This document shows positions 53,757-63,880 of a stretch of 64,000 nt of DNA, piece after piece. Where the stretch lies: the NCBI RefSeq assembly GCF_002079055.1, contig NC_047487.1:171666-235665 (forward strand), given 5' to 3'. Numbering within the stretch: the first letter of the stretch is position 1; each line of letters starts with the position of its first letter. The notes under the pieces are model-generated. The model made no database searches and was not told the DNA's origin. It worked only from the letters and a program-made list of their open reading frames with translations. The position numbers and the translations under genes are program-made. The stretch is from Saccharomyces paradoxus. Lineage: Eukaryota; Ascomycota; Saccharomycetes; Saccharomycetales; Saccharomycetaceae.

Positions 53757-55160
53757 ATGTTCAAGTCAGCCGTTTATTCAATTTTAGCCGCTTCTTTGGT
53801 TAATGCAGGCACCATACCTCTCGGAAAACTATCTGACATTGATAAGATCGGAACACAAAAGGAAATTTTCCCATTCTTGGGTGGTTCCGGGCCATACTAC
53901 TCTTTCCCTGGTGATTATGGTATTTCTCGTGAATTGCCGGAAAGTTGTGAAATGAAACAAGTGCAAATGGTTGGTAGACACGGTGAAAGATACCCCACCG
54001 TCAGCAAAGCTAAGAGTATCATGACAACATGGTACAAGTTGAGTAACTATACTGGTGAGTTCAACGGAGCATTGTCTTTCTTGAACGATGACTACGAATT
54101 TTTCATTCGCAACACCAATAACTTAGAAATGGAAACCACGCTTGCCAATTCGGTCGACGTTTTGAACCCATATACTGGGGAGATGAATGCTAAAAGACAT
54201 GCCCGTGATTTCTTGGCGCAATATGGCTACATGGTCGAAAATCAAACCAGTTTTGCCGTTTTTACCTCTAACTCGAACAGATGCCATGACACCGCCCAGT
54301 ATTTCATTGACGGTTTAGGTGACCAATTCAACATCTCCTTGCAAACCATCAGTGAAGCCGAGTCTGCTGGTGCCAATACTCTGAGTGCCCATCATTCGTG
54401 TCCTGCTTGGGACGATGATGTCAACGATGACATTTTGGAAGAATACGATACCAAATATTTGAGTGGTATTGCCAAGAGATTAAATAAGGAAAACAAGGGC
54501 TTGAACCTGACTTCAAGCGACGCAAATACCTTTTTTGCATGGTGTGCATATGAATTGAACGCTAGAGGTTACAGTGACATCTGCAGCATCTTTACCAAAG
54601 ATGAATTGGTCCGTTTCTCCTACGGCCAAGACTTGGAAACTTATTATCAAACGGGACCAGGTTATGACGTTGTTAGATCCGTCGGTGCCAACTTGTTCAA
54701 TGCTTCAGTGAAACTACTGAAAGAAAGTGAGGTCCAGGACCAAAAGGTTTGGTTGAGTTTCACCCACGATACCGATATTTTGAACTATTTGACTACTATT
54801 GGCATTATCGATGACAAAAATAACCTGACCGCCGAATACGTTCCATTCATGGGCAACACTTTCCACAGATCCTGGTACGTTCCGCAAGGTGCTCGTGTTT
54901 ACACTGAAAAGTTCCAGTGTTCCAATGACACCTATGTTAGATACGTCATCAACGATGCTGTCGTTCCAATTGAAACCTGTTCCACTGGCCCAGGGTTCTC
55001 TTGTGAAATAAACGACTTCTACGACTATGCTGAAAAGAGAGTAGCTGGTACTGATTTCCTAAAGGTCTGTAACGTCAGCAGCGTCAGTAACTCTACTGAA
55101 TTGACCTTTTTCTGGGACTGGAATACCAAGCAGTACAACGACACTTTATTAAAACAATAA
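53757..55160 (+). CDS. PHO11: Secreted repressible acid phosphatase
   Basis: A 467-residue histidine acid phosphatase, the length of Pho5, Pho11 and Pho12. A 17-residue signal peptide (MFKSAVYSILAASLVNA) leads it to the periplasm, where it frees phosphate from organic esters. The catalytic RHGERYP is at 74-80, with nucleophile His75; the proton-donor His337-Asp338 pair is in SFTHDTDI. Many N-glycosylation sites (for example NYTG, NQTS, NISL, NLTS, NDTY) fit a heavily mannosylated enzyme. A CACGTGGG Pho4 site and a TATA box lie upstream. Pho11 and Pho12 are almost identical; the chromosome I context makes this PHO11. BIO1 is its upstream and IMD its downstream neighbour, as expected. Confidence 0.95.
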   Translation: MFKSAVYSILAASLVNAGTIPLGKLSDIDKIGTQKEIFPFLGGSGPYYSFPGDYGISRELPESCEMKQVQMVGRHGERYPTVSKAKSIMTTWYKLSNYTGEFNGALSFLNDDYEFFIRNTNNLEMETTLANSVDVLNPYTGEMNAKRHARDFLAQYGYMVENQTSFAVFTSNSNRCHDTAQYFIDGLGDQFNISLQTISEAESAGANTLSAHHSCPAWDDDVNDDILEEYDTKYLSGIAKRLNKENKGLNLTSSDANTFFAWCAYELNARGYSDICSIFTKDELVRFSYGQDLETYYQTGPGYDVVRSVGANLFNASVKLLKESEVQDQKVWLSFTHDTDILNYLTTIGIIDDKNNLTAEYVPFMGNTFHRSWYVPQGARVYTEKFQCSNDTYVRYVINDAVVPIETCSTGPGFSCEINDFYDYAEKRVAGTDFLKVCNVSSVSNSTELTFFWDWNTKQYNDTLLKQ

Positions 55161-56005
55161 ATAGATAATACGATTATGTAATTTTAGAAACTAATTATGA
55201 ATACCGATTTTTTCCTTCACTTTTGCTGGCGAGAAATACGAAATTGCAATAACGATCACAGTCCAAAGAGTTTAAGCACGAAGGCACACTACGTGATTAC
55301 TCAATCATTCTTTAGCAAAACAAAGACAGTAAGAGTATACGTGTAAGAAATAAGAAACGCAATCATTTAGTGAAATAAACACAACATGCCGTTTACATGA
55401 GATGGTACAACGTTTTAATATAGTGTCAGGGCAAGTACATGATAATATCGTTTCAAGATGATGCTAGAGTAAAAGTATGAAGTGAAAGAAAAGGGCAATT
55501 GGTTGACAGATCGGATGTTGTAGGATGATATAGTGGCACATGATCTATAGATGATCGGTTGACCACAGTATTATATAATAACATCCGTATGAGTATATAT
55601 CCTACCATGTCTGTTCTCTACATTGCTTTTCATTCAAAATTATTGGTTTTCCTAACCGCCGCTCAGGCACGACGCGCATTTCTTTTCCTCGAAGAAAGCG
55701 GAAAAAAAAAAATAAAAAAAAAAAAAAAAAAAAAAAGTATAAATAGTGGAGTCTTTTCCCATTTAACATTTAGAAAAAAATTCGACTGGAAATTTTTTGC
55801 TGAACATTTAACCGGAGAACCTTGGTGGCTTTTTCTCAGTTTCGTGGGCTTATACATTTTACCTAGTATGCTGGGAACTTTTTTTCCTGTATTCTATTCT
55901 ATTTCTTGCCTTACTTTTCTTATTATTTTTTTATTCGTTTATAACAAACTAAAAGAAGTAACTATTTTCAGTTTCAATTGATAACAACCCAAATACGTAA
56001 AAGCA
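55161..56005. promoter_or_regulatory. PHO11-IMD spacer and IMD promoter
   Basis: An open frame at 55559-55981 is not conserved-looking and spans the promoter, so I do not call it. TATAAATA at 55738-55745 follows an A tract of more than 20 bases. In S. cerevisiae IMD2, high GTP favours upstream G start sites and a short, Nrd1-terminated RNA, while low GTP shifts initiation to an A about 106 bases before the ATG. Here the TATA lies 268 bases upstream, TCTT Nab3-type sites occur in between, and an A is present at 55901 (-105), so the same layout looks kept. Confidence 0.6.
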
Positions 56006-57577
56006 ATGGCCGCTATTAAAGACTACGAGACCGCACTGCAATTTTCCAAGAGCCTTCCAAGACTGGATGGTTTGTCTGTGCAGGAATTGATGGACTCGAA
56101 GATCAGAGGTGGGTTGACTTATAACGATTTTTTGATCTTACCAGGTTTAGTCGATTTTGCGTCCTCTGAAGTTAGCCTACAGACTAAGCTGACCAGGAAT
56201 ATCACTTTAAACATTCCATTGGTTTCCTCTCCAATGGACACTGTGACAGAATCGGAAATGGCCATCTTTATGGCTCTGTCGGGTGGTATCGGTTTCATTC
56301 ACCATAACTGTACGCCCGAGGACCAAGCTGACATGGTCAGAAGGGTCAAGAACTATGAAAATGGGTTTATTAACAACCCTATTGTGATTTCTCCAACAAC
56401 CACCGTTGGTGAAGCTAAGAGCATGAAGAAAAAGTATGGATTTGCAGGCTTCCCTGTCACGGAAGATGGCAAGAGAAATGCAAAGTTGGTGGGAGTCATC
56501 ACTTCTCGTGATATACAGTTCGTTGAGGACGACTCCTTACTCGTTCAGGATGTCATGACCAAGAACCCTGTTACCGGTGCACAAGGTATCACGTTATCGG
56601 AAGGTAACGAGATTTTAAAGAAAATCAAAAAGGGTAGGCTATTGATTGTTGATGAAAAGGGTAACTTAGTTTCTATGCTTTCCAGAACTGATTTAATGAA
56701 GAATCAAAACTACCCATTAGCGTCCAAATCTGCCAACACCAAGCAATTGCTATGTGGTGCTTCCATTGGTACTATGGACGCTGATAAAGAAAGACTAAGA
56801 TTATTGGTCAAAGCCGGCTTGGATGTCGTCATCTTGGATTCATCCCAAGGCAACTCTATTTTCCAATTGAACATGCTCAAGTGGGTCAAAGAGAGTTTCG
56901 CAGGTCTGGAAGTCATCGCTGGTAACGTTGTGACCAGGGAACAAGCTGCCAATTTGATTGCTGCCGGTGCGGATGGTTTGAGAATCGGTATGGGAACTGG
57001 CTCTATTTGTATCACTCAAGAAGTTATGGCTTGTGGTAGGCCACAAGGTACAGCGGTCTACAACGTGTGTGAATTTGCTAACCAGTTCGGTGTTCCATGT
57101 ATGGCTGATGGTGGTGTTCAAAACATCGGTCACATTACCAAGGCGTTGGCTCTTGGATCTTCTACTGTTATGATGGGTGGTATGTTGGCTGGTACTACGG
57201 AATCACCAGGTGAGTATTTCTATCAAGATGGTAAAAGATTGAAGGCGTACCGTGGTATGGGTTCCATTGACGCCATGCAAAAGACTGGTACTAAAGGGAA
57301 TGCATCTACGTCTCGTTACTTTTCAGAATTTGACAGCGTTTTGGTTGCACAGGGTGTCTCCGGCGCTGTCGTTGACAAAGGATCCATTAAGAAATTTATT
57401 CCGTACTTGTACAATGGATTACAACATTCTTGCCAAGACATTGGCTGTAGGTCGTTAACTGTATTAAAGAAGAATGTCCAGAGCGGTAAAGTTAGATTTG
57501 AATTCAGAACGGCTTCTGCTCAACTAGAAGGTGGTGTTAATAACTTACATTCTTACGAAAAGCGTTTACATAACTGA
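56006..57577 (+). CDS. IMD1: IMP dehydrogenase (IMD2-like, intact IMD1 position)
   Basis: A complete 523-residue IMP dehydrogenase, which oxidises IMP to XMP in guanine nucleotide synthesis. Core barrel residues 1-110 and 235-523 surround two CBS domains (about 115-235). The active-site loop [13 protein letters not shown] holds catalytic Cys335; the substrate and NAD loops DSSQGNS and GGMLAGT are present, as is the mobile flap with YRGMGS. Residue 253 is Ser (CGASIG), the residue I recall as typical of mycophenolate-tolerant Imd2; Imd3 and Imd4 have Ala. On chromosome I of S288C this locus (IMD1) is a broken pseudogene, but here the frame is whole. The protein belongs to the IMD1/IMD2 subtelomeric pair; the symbol follows position. 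Confidence 0.88.
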   Translation: MAAIKDYETALQFSKSLPRLDGLSVQELMDSKIRGGLTYNDFLILPGLVDFASSEVSLQTKLTRNITLNIPLVSSPMDTVTESEMAIFMALSGGIGFIHHNCTPEDQADMVRRVKNYENGFINNPIVISPTTTVGEAKSMKKKYGFAGFPVTEDGKRNAKLVGVITSRDIQFVEDDSLLVQDVMTKNPVTGAQGITLSEGNEILKKIKKGRLLIVDEKGNLVSMLSRTDLMKNQNYPLASKSANTKQLLCGASIGTMDADKERLRLLVKAGLDVVILDSSQGNSIFQLNMLKWVKESFAGLEVIAGNVVTREQAANLIAAGADGLRIGMGTGSICITQEVMACGRPQGTAVYNVCEFANQFGVPCMADGGVQNIGHITKALALGSSTVMMGGMLAGTTESPGEYFYQDGKRLKAYRGMGSIDAMQKTGTKGNASTSRYFSEFDSVLVAQGVSGAVVDKGSIKKFIPYLYNGLQHSCQDIGCRSLTVLKKNVQSGKVRFEFRTASAQLEGGVNNLHSYEKRLHN

Positions 57578-57589
57578 ATGTTCGAATGG

Positions 57590-58125
57590 GGTGATATGTT
57601 ATGTTAGTATATAGTGTGTTTATACCTTCTTATTGATAAATAGTATATTTTTATGTTTAGGTGATTTTAGTTGTGATTATTTGGTGGTATTTATATTAAT
57701 ATATATAAAATGGGTAGTGGATATTTGTATAAAAACGTTATAAAACACGAAGTTGAGAGTATTTATATGATAACTGAGGTTGTGTGATCAGTTATAGATA
57801 TTAAAATGTGGATAATCGTGGGTGTTATGGGTAAATGGCACAGGGTATAAACCGCTGAGGCAAGTGCCGTGTATGGTGATGTGGTGATGTATATGGTAGT
57901 GATCGAGTGAGAGATGGATGGCCTTGGTGTAGAGTATTATGGCGGGTAAGTTGGGGTGATGTGTTCTATAGCGTCCGTGTGCATATGCGATATCGTTAAA
58001 TAAATAGAAGGTGAGTATGGTAGATCTAGGTATGTGGTAGTGATAGTTGGAGGTGGTGTTGTTTGGGGATGTGGAAGGTATAATGGAGAGGTTGATAGTG
58101 TGGCAGGGTAAGTTACTTCTTGTAT
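57590..58125. other. Subtelomeric X element core
   Basis: Non-coding, G/T-rich on the + strand. GGCACAGGGTATAAACCGCTGAGGCAAGTGCCGTG-type sequence from about 57838 is characteristic of the X core. An exact ARS consensus match lies at 57649-57659. The X element seeds subtelomeric silencing. Confidence 0.75.
57649..57659 (+). other. ARS consensus sequence (X-element origin)
   Basis: TTTTATGTTTA matches WTTTAYRTTTW at all eleven positions, within the X core, where an ORC-binding site is expected. Activity is not shown by sequence alone. Confidence 0.6.
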
Positions 58126-58126
58126 T

Positions 58127-58193
58127 GTTTACGTTTGGTTTGTTTACGTTTGATTTGTTTACGTTTGATTTGTTTACGTTTGATTTGTTTACA
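58127..58193 (+). repeat. 15-bp tandem repeat next to the Ty5 insertion
   Basis: Unit GTTTACGTTTGATTT repeated four times (first unit has one change), then a partial copy. Each unit contains TTTACGTTT, the central nine bases of the ARS consensus. Confidence 0.9.
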
Positions 58194-58197
58194 TGTG
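58193..58197. other. Ty5 target-site duplication, left
   Basis: ATGTG directly before the left LTR, repeated at 63574-63578. Five bases is the normal Ty5 duplication. Confidence 0.9.
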
Positions 58198-58448
58198 TGT
58201 TGACGTAGTGAATTACGATCTAGCTTATATGTCATAATGTTGTAAGTTTATTGGACCTTTCTATATGTTATGTAAATGTAAGAATTACATAGGTACTACT
58301 CTTGTACACAGAAACTATGGTTTCTTAAGTACTGTCGGATCGGAGGTTTGCTGCTCTATGTTTTCCTTGTCTAAAACATTACTGAAACAATTCTGAAACA
58401 GTACTGAAACATTACCCATATCATGCTTTTGGGTTATCACATTCAACA
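58198..58448 (-). repeat. Ty5 3' LTR (left)
   Basis: 251 bases, TGTTGA at the left and TTCAACA at the right end, no difference noticed from the LTR at 63323-63573. Confidence 0.97.
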
Positions 58449-58457
58449 TCCCCCCAT
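58449..58457 (-). other. Ty5 polypurine tract
   Basis: Next to the 3' LTR the + strand reads TCCCCCCAT, so the element's sense strand has ATGGGGGGA, a plus-strand primer. Confidence 0.75.
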
Positions 58458-58479
58458 AACTGAATACGCATGAGAGTGG

Positions 58480-61400
58480 TTATTTTGCAGTTTCTGGTTC
58501 CCTCACCATGACAGCCCTATGTGCTTTGAATGATTCTGCTGGAAGGATTTTTGTAAATATGTCAGCAACTTGTCTCTTTGTAATAACATGCTCTATGGTA
58601 ATTATGCCTGCTGCCACTGCACTTCTTAGCTTGTGATATCTCAAGGCAATGTGTTTTGTTCTCGTGTGAAATACAGGATGTTTAGATAGTTTTATAGCAG
58701 GTTCATTATCTACGTATAATGTTGATGAGATAAGTGGCTGGCCTAAGTGTTCAAACAAGTTTTGAATCCATTCTATCTCCATGACAGTTTCACTTGCAGT
58801 AATGTATTCTGCCTCAGTAGATGATACAGGAATCACACCCTTGAGTTTCTTTGATGACCACGTAACTGGAGCACCAGCAAGTAGAGTCACGTACCCCCCA
58901 GTAGAGTGTGGGAGATCGTGAATTGCTCCATGAGATGCATCACAATATACAGTTAGTGCCAACAGAGATCCAGAACGATACTTGAGACACATACTTCTGG
59001 TGGTATATAGGTACCGTAGAACTCGTCGAGCAGACTCCAAATGGATTGCGCGAGGTTCGCGAAGAAACCTGGAGAGTAGTGAGACCGGATAAGATATGTC
59101 AGGACGACCAGTATTTGCACAAAAGAGAAGCTGTCCAACTATGCTCTGATAAGGAGTGATGTCCTTTAGGTGCGGGGAAGTTGTTTCGAAAAGAGGCTTT
59201 GAGTCACAGAGCGGAGTCTGTGTAGGCTTACATATGTTTATTTCGCTTTCAGATGCAGCTTTAGCAATATAGTCTTGAAGTGAGAGAGTGATGTCTCCAT
59301 TTGAAAATTGATTAATGTTAAGACCGAGGAATTTGTCAACTTTACCTAGATCCTTCATTGAGTATAACTTCGTTAGTTTCTGCTTAACCCTGTCATATAT
59401 TTTCGGAGAGGGAGCAGCAACAAGTAAGTCGTCTACGTATAGGGCAATGTAGATGGGACCATCAGATGTGGAACGAAAGTATAAGCCATGTTCGCCTTCA
59501 TGTCGACGAAAACCAATCTTTTGAAGAGTATTGTTGATATGTTCGTTCCATAGTAATGGGGCTTGCTTGAGTCCATACATACCGCCGTATAGTTCCCATA
59601 CATAGTCGGGATTACTTTCATTAATAAATCCGGGTGGTTGTTTTACGTATACCGGCTCATTCATTTTTGAGTTTAGAAACGCGGTGTCAACGTCCATCTG
59701 ATATACTATTAGTTTGAGGCAGCTAGCAAGGGCCAGAAATAATCTAACAGAGTCATATCGAATGACTGGTGCAAAAGTTTCTTGATAGTCAATACCAGCC
59801 TTTTGAGTATGTCCTTGGGCGACAAGGCGAGCTTTGTACGTCCCGGAGTCTTTTATTGTGAATACCCAGCGCGATCCAAGAGCTCTTCTTTGCTTTGGAA
59901 GAGACACCAATTTGTACGTATTGTGATCTTTGAACGCGGAAAGTTCCTTGAGGCATGCGTTGTGCCATTCTTGAAAGTCAGGCCTTCCCATTGCTTGGGC
60001 ATAGGTTTTCGGGTTTCCTTTTTTTGTGCTATGGATAATAGCGGTTAGAGCCGCGTTAAATGAGGTATTTGGAGGCGATGAATCCAACGATGGAGGAGAT
60101 TCGATTGAATTCTCTTCAGTAACTAGCCTGGTTACAGCAGGAGTGAGGTCAGTATCACCCACATCTTGTGAGTCGCTGATATATGTTCCATCGTGAACGG
60201 ATAGATACCTCTGGTCAGGTATCGGCATTGCGCCTACTGGAAACCAATCAGTAAGAGAATTAGCTTGATTAGTTCTGGCGGAATTGTTCTTCGCTTCCTG
60301 AAGAGCCATGCTTGAAAGTCTTTCGATGGACACTTCTTCACCAGTACTGGCAACATGCAGCGTGTCAATGTTGTTTGAGTCTAGAGTTCGTAGCACGGTT
60401 GGAAGTCTATTTGTCCTTGCTACAGTATCATTTGTATTGGACACCGTCTTTCTTTGCTTGGCACTTCTAACTTCAGGTAAGTTGTCACTCGATATTACGT
60501 TTGGACGTGATATATCATATATTTCTATTTCGCGGGATCGCGTTGGTTTCTTATTAGTTCTTTTAACACGTCTAGTTCTATTTCGGCATGTCGGAATATA
60601 TTCTGAATCGGATGATTTTGGAATTTCTCGATAAGTTAGTGCCGCTGGAACTCTTTCAGGAGTTTTCTCCATAGAAGAATTAGTTTCGTCTTCGGTAGAC
60701 ACGGTTGGTAAGGATTCAAAGTTAGAATGTTGTATCCTTGTTGGTGGACATCCGGAGTTTGGTAAGTTGTCTTGGTTACACTCAGGGATAGGTTTTTCCA
60801 TTTCGATTTCCATTGAAATATCCTCATCATCATCAGAGGAAGAGATGTTACTGGTATTAGGTTTATGTGCTGGTTGATTTACATTTTTGGGAACAGTTAT
60901 TGGCAAATTTGCCAAGTCAGATCCGTCGTTCTTTGGAGCAGAGACGGTTGACCCTGTTTCAGGATATTTGGACACCCCCCCAATAGCGGAAGTGGCAAAG
61001 TCGTGAGAGACGTGAACTGCCTCTGTATCAGCAAGAGGAAACATGTGTTCGTCAAATCGAACTTGACTGCTCACAAAGATGCGGCCAGTTTCGGGATGAT
61101 AAATCCTGTATCCTCGATGGTTAGAGTCATAGCCAACCATAACACCAGATATGACAGTTGGGGCAAGTTTGCCGTCTCGAAGACTAGGTTGTAAGGTTGC
61201 GTATGCTGTACATCCAAAAATTCGAAGATGTGCGATACCGAAATCTTTTGCGGGGATGTTGAACCACCGGCAGTATGGGATACTGTTATTTTTGGACACT
61301 ACAGGGGACCTATTGATTAAATAGACTGCGCAAGAAACAGCTTCAGACCACAAGGACGGAGGAACACGCCCCCCGATAAGGAGACAACGAGTGCGTTCTT

Positions 61401-63360
61401 CGATGGTACGATGTGCACGTTCAACAGCACCATTTTGATAACTATGATATGGAATAGTTAACTGATGCTCTATTCCTTTAGATTTAAAAAACGCATGAAG
61501 ATTTTTATTTACGAATTCTGTACCATTGTCTGTACGAACAGATCCGACTTTGAATCCACCCCGGGAGCTAAAGTATTGTTCGGTTTCGTTGATCCATTCC
61601 ATGAATTTTATCGGAGCGTCTGCTTTGGATTTTAAATGTATTACAGAGTAGTAGCGACTATAGGCATCACGGATAGTAAGAAAATATTTATTTGACTGAA
61701 ACTCTTGGTAGCGAAACCCACCACAGAGATCAGCCTGTACCATTTGAAGAGGTTGGGTATATTTTTTGAGCGAGACTTTACCCTTTTTGATGATTCCTTT
61801 TGCTAGTGAGCAGGTAGGACAAATAGTGTATTCAGCCGTCTTAAATTTTGGAAAACGCAGAGTTCTAGCCAAGGAATTGTAAATATCTGCTCCGGGATGG
61901 CCCATACGAGCATGCCATTTTACCGGGAGAGCAGTGGGAGAAATGTGTTGCGACAACATTTTATCTGCAACGGTATGAAACGCTGCGGAAGTTATCATTT
62001 TAGATGAATCCAATGTTTTAGAGCAGAAGTAATTTTGCGAAGAGAAGGTAGTTACGGGCGTAAGATCATCGAAAATGTACAGATAATTGTTTAACTTCCC
62101 AGCCGTAGAAATCACGTCATCAGGTGATTTCACAGTGACACCCTCTTTTGTGAACGTAACAGAAGAGTTGGATTTAGCACATAGTTTCCAAATGGATATT
62201 AGGTTGACTGGTAAATCAGGGACGTAGGATACGTCATTTAATTGAACAGTGCCGATGTTTACAGTCCCGGAGCCCATGATGGGTATGGAACCGCCGACTC
62301 CTCTGACAAAGTCTTTCTTAGAGGATCTAGTAAATGATGAGAACATAGAACGGTCGTGGCACATGTGTGAAGTACATCCTGTGTCAAAAATCCAATCTGA
62401 GGATTTGGTAGCTGGGACGGTCGAAGATAACATACAGAGCCAGGACTTTGGTGTTATCTGTCCTGCTGTTTGGCCTTGCGTTTCATAGTCAGGAATCGCA
62501 ACACTAGCAGATGAAGATCTATTCGTCTTGTCATTAGGATATAATTTAAAGATTCTGGCTTCTGGTATTCTTCTTTTAAGCAGAGAACAGTTGCTTAAGC
62601 GATGATCAGCCCCACAAATCATACATCCCTTATTTCCTTTCTTTTGATAGCTTCTTCTGTCTTGTGCAACCAATGCATCTGAGACTGAAGATAATGAATT
62701 CGATGACGCCTTTAATTTACAGAATCTAATGACTTGTGACAGCTGAAGAGCTTTAGAGTCACCGAATTTCTCGTGGAATGATTCCTTTAACTCGGGTAAG
62801 AAGGTCATTAATAGCAACGCGATATTGGTATCGCGTCTTTTCTTTTTGTCCTGTTCTTCGCTATTGTCTTCAAGCATTGTGAATAGGGTTTTCAAAAAGG
62901 AAGCGATTTCATCTACAGGCTTGGAGGATATATTTGGTAAGTCCTCTATAAGAGTAAGCCTGGATCCAATAGTGACTTCATTATAGTTTTCTTCGAAGTG
63001 CGAGAAAATATCATAAGCAGAGACCCTTCCAAGTGAATCATCACATATCCAGTTCATTTCACATGCAGCTTCACCCACGATAGTTTTCTTGTAGAGCTTT
63101 ACCAGGAAACTGTTAAATACGGTTTTGACAAAGCTTTCATCATTCGCGCTGAGATTGTAATCCCTTTTCATTGATTGGATATCTCCGGTATGAACGAATT
63201 CGTTCATATATTCGTTAGCATATTCAGCAGCGGTCTCGATACCGTACAGCCACTGTTTATAATTGTTGGGATTAGATAGATTAATTATGGTCTCTGAAGC
63301 ATTGCTCTCAGGGCTCATAACCTGTTGACGTAGTGAATTACGATCTAGCTTATATGTCAT
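58480..63360 (-). CDS. Ty5 Gag-Pol polyprotein (1626 aa)
   Basis: One uninterrupted frame, starting inside the 5' LTR. Parts in order: Gag; a zinc knuckle at 246-258 (CMICGADHRLSNC); protease with DTG at 326-328; integrase HHCC (His483, His488, Cys514, Cys517) and the DD35E triad (Asp544, Asp611, Glu647); the targeting motif LDSSPP at 1092-1097, including Ser1095, the residue whose phosphorylation is reported to permit Sir4 binding; reverse transcriptase with YVDDL at 1308-1312; and RNase H (Asp1474, Glu1516). All catalytic residues are present, so the element looks capable of transposition. This is a Ty1/copia-type element (Pol order PR-IN-RT-RH). Numbering agrees with the published Ser1095. 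Confidence 0.96.
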   Translation of the reverse strand: MTYKLDRNSLRQQVMSPESNASETIINLSNPNNYKQWLYGIETAAEYANEYMNEFVHTGDIQSMKRDYNLSANDESFVKTVFNSFLVKLYKKTIVGEAACEMNWICDDSLGRVSAYDIFSHFEENYNEVTIGSRLTLIEDLPNISSKPVDEIASFLKTLFTMLEDNSEEQDKKKRRDTNIALLLMTFLPELKESFHEKFGDSKALQLSQVIRFCKLKASSNSLSSVSDALVAQDRRSYQKKGNKGCMICGADHRLSNCSLLKRRIPEARIFKLYPNDKTNRSSSASVAIPDYETQGQTAGQITPKSWLCMLSSTVPATKSSDWIFDTGCTSHMCHDRSMFSSFTRSSKKDFVRGVGGSIPIMGSGTVNIGTVQLNDVSYVPDLPVNLISIWKLCAKSNSSVTFTKEGVTVKSPDDVISTAGKLNNYLYIFDDLTPVTTFSSQNYFCSKTLDSSKMITSAAFHTVADKMLSQHISPTALPVKWHARMGHPGADIYNSLARTLRFPKFKTAEYTICPTCSLAKGIIKKGKVSLKKYTQPLQMVQADLCGGFRYQEFQSNKYFLTIRDAYSRYYSVIHLKSKADAPIKFMEWINETEQYFSSRGGFKVGSVRTDNGTEFVNKNLHAFFKSKGIEHQLTIPYHSYQNGAVERAHRTIEERTRCLLIGGRVPPSLWSEAVSCAVYLINRSPVVSKNNSIPYCRWFNIPAKDFGIAHLRIFGCTAYATLQPSLRDGKLAPTVISGVMVGYDSNHRGYRIYHPETGRIFVSSQVRFDEHMFPLADTEAVHVSHDFATSAIGGVSKYPETGSTVSAPKNDGSDLANLPITVPKNVNQPAHKPNTSNISSSDDDEDISMEIEMEKPIPECNQDNLPNSGCPPTRIQHSNFESLPTVSTEDETNSSMEKTPERVPAALTYREIPKSSDSEYIPTCRNRTRRVKRTNKKPTRSREIEIYDISRPNVISSDNLPEVRSAKQRKTVSNTNDTVARTNRLPTVLRTLDSNNIDTLHVASTGEEVSIERLSSMALQEAKNNSARTNQANSLTDWFPVGAMPIPDQRYLSVHDGTYISDSQDVGDTDLTPAVTRLVTEENSIESPPSLDSSPPNTSFNAALTAIIHSTKKGNPKTYAQAMGRPDFQEWHNACLKELSAFKDHNTYKLVSLPKQRRALGSRWVFTIKDSGTYKARLVAQGHTQKAGIDYQETFAPVIRYDSVRLFLALASCLKLIVYQMDVDTAFLNSKMNEPVYVKQPPGFINESNPDYVWELYGGMYGLKQAPLLWNEHINNTLQKIGFRRHEGEHGLYFRSTSDGPIYIALYVDDLLVAAPSPKIYDRVKQKLTKLYSMKDLGKVDKFLGLNINQFSNGDITLSLQDYIAKAASESEINICKPTQTPLCDSKPLFETTSPHLKDITPYQSIVGQLLFCANTGRPDISYPVSLLSRFLREPRAIHLESARRVLRYLYTTRSMCLKYRSGSLLALTVYCDASHGAIHDLPHSTGGYVTLLAGAPVTWSSKKLKGVIPVSSTEAEYITASETVMEIEWIQNLFEHLGQPLISSTLYVDNEPAIKLSKHPVFHTRTKHIALRYHKLRSAVAAGIITIEHVITKRQVADIFTKILPAESFKAHRAVMVREPETAK
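63309..63322 (-). other. Ty5 primer-binding site
   Basis: CAGGGCTCATAACC on the + strand equals 14 bases of the initiator tRNA-Met anticodon arm, so the element RNA is complementary to it. Ty5 is known to prime from this half-tRNA region. It sits directly beside the 5' LTR, inside the coding frame. Confidence 0.92.
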
Positions 63361-63573
63361 AATGTTGTAAGTTTATTGGACCTTTCTATATGTTATGTAA
63401 ATGTAAGAATTACATAGGTACTACTCTTGTACACAGAAACTATGGTTTCTTAAGTACTGTCGGATCGGAGGTTTGCTGCTCTATGTTTTCCTTGTCTAAA
63501 ACATTACTGAAACAATTCTGAAACAGTACTGAAACATTACCCATATCATGCTTTTGGGTTATCACATTCAACA
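63323..63573 (-). repeat. Ty5 5' LTR (right)
   Basis: 251 bases matching 58198-58448; carries the element's promoter and the first codons of its ORF. Confidence 0.97.
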
Positions 63574-63578
63574 ATGTG
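63574..63578. other. Ty5 target-site duplication, right
   Basis: ATGTG, partner of 58193-58197. Confidence 0.9.
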
Positions 63579-63880
63579 GTATGTAGTGTTATAGTAAGGA
63601 CGACATGGTAGATGGGGGAATGTAGATGGATGGTAGGGTAAGTGGTAGTGAGAGTTGGATAGGAGATATTGGGAAGGGGGTAGATGGTGGTTCGGGTGTG
63701 GAGATGAATAGTCGGATGATAGATGGTGGTGGTTAGGAGTGGTGGTGGGAGAATGGGGCAGGGCATGGGGTGGTGAGGTAAGTGCCGTGGATTATGATGT
63801 GGGAGAGGTAGGGTAAGAGGAGGGTAAGATGAGAGGAGATAGAGGAGGGTAAGATGAGATGGGTATAGGAAGGGATGGAG
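63579..63880. repeat. Distal X-element and subtelomeric repeats
   Basis: G/A/T-rich DNA without coding potential. It resembles the distal X element and the X combinatorial repeats that lie between X cores and telomeres; the GAGGTAAGTGCCGTG at about 63773-63787 repeats the X-core wording seen at 57860. Confidence 0.65.

Larger units (their letters stand above)
58198..63573 (-). mobile_element. Full-length Ty5 retrotransposon
   Basis: 5376 bases bounded by two 251-base LTRs and a 5-base target duplication (ATGTG at 58193-58197 and 63574-63578). It is on the - strand, so its 5' LTR is the right-hand one. The single ORF is uninterrupted. Ty5 integrates into silent chromatin by integrase binding to Sir4; this copy lies between the X core and the telomere repeats, as expected. 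LTRs look identical by eye, so the insertion is recent. Complete Ty5 is known from S. paradoxus; the S. cerevisiae copies are degenerate. Confidence 0.97.

Noticed and set aside
55559-55981. 140-codon open frame upstream of IMD
   Set aside because: It crosses the A tract and TATA box of the IMD promoter, has a long Lys run from the A tract, and shows no domain.
63309-63322. 14-base match to initiator tRNA-Met
   Set aside because: Not a tRNA gene: it lies directly beside the Ty5 LTR on the expected strand and is the retrotransposon's primer-binding site.
63440-63766. 108-codon frame on the - strand at the telomere side of Ty5
   Set aside because: It starts in repeat DNA and runs into the LTR; composition (Pro/Thr/His-rich) reflects the C/A-rich strand of the X region.
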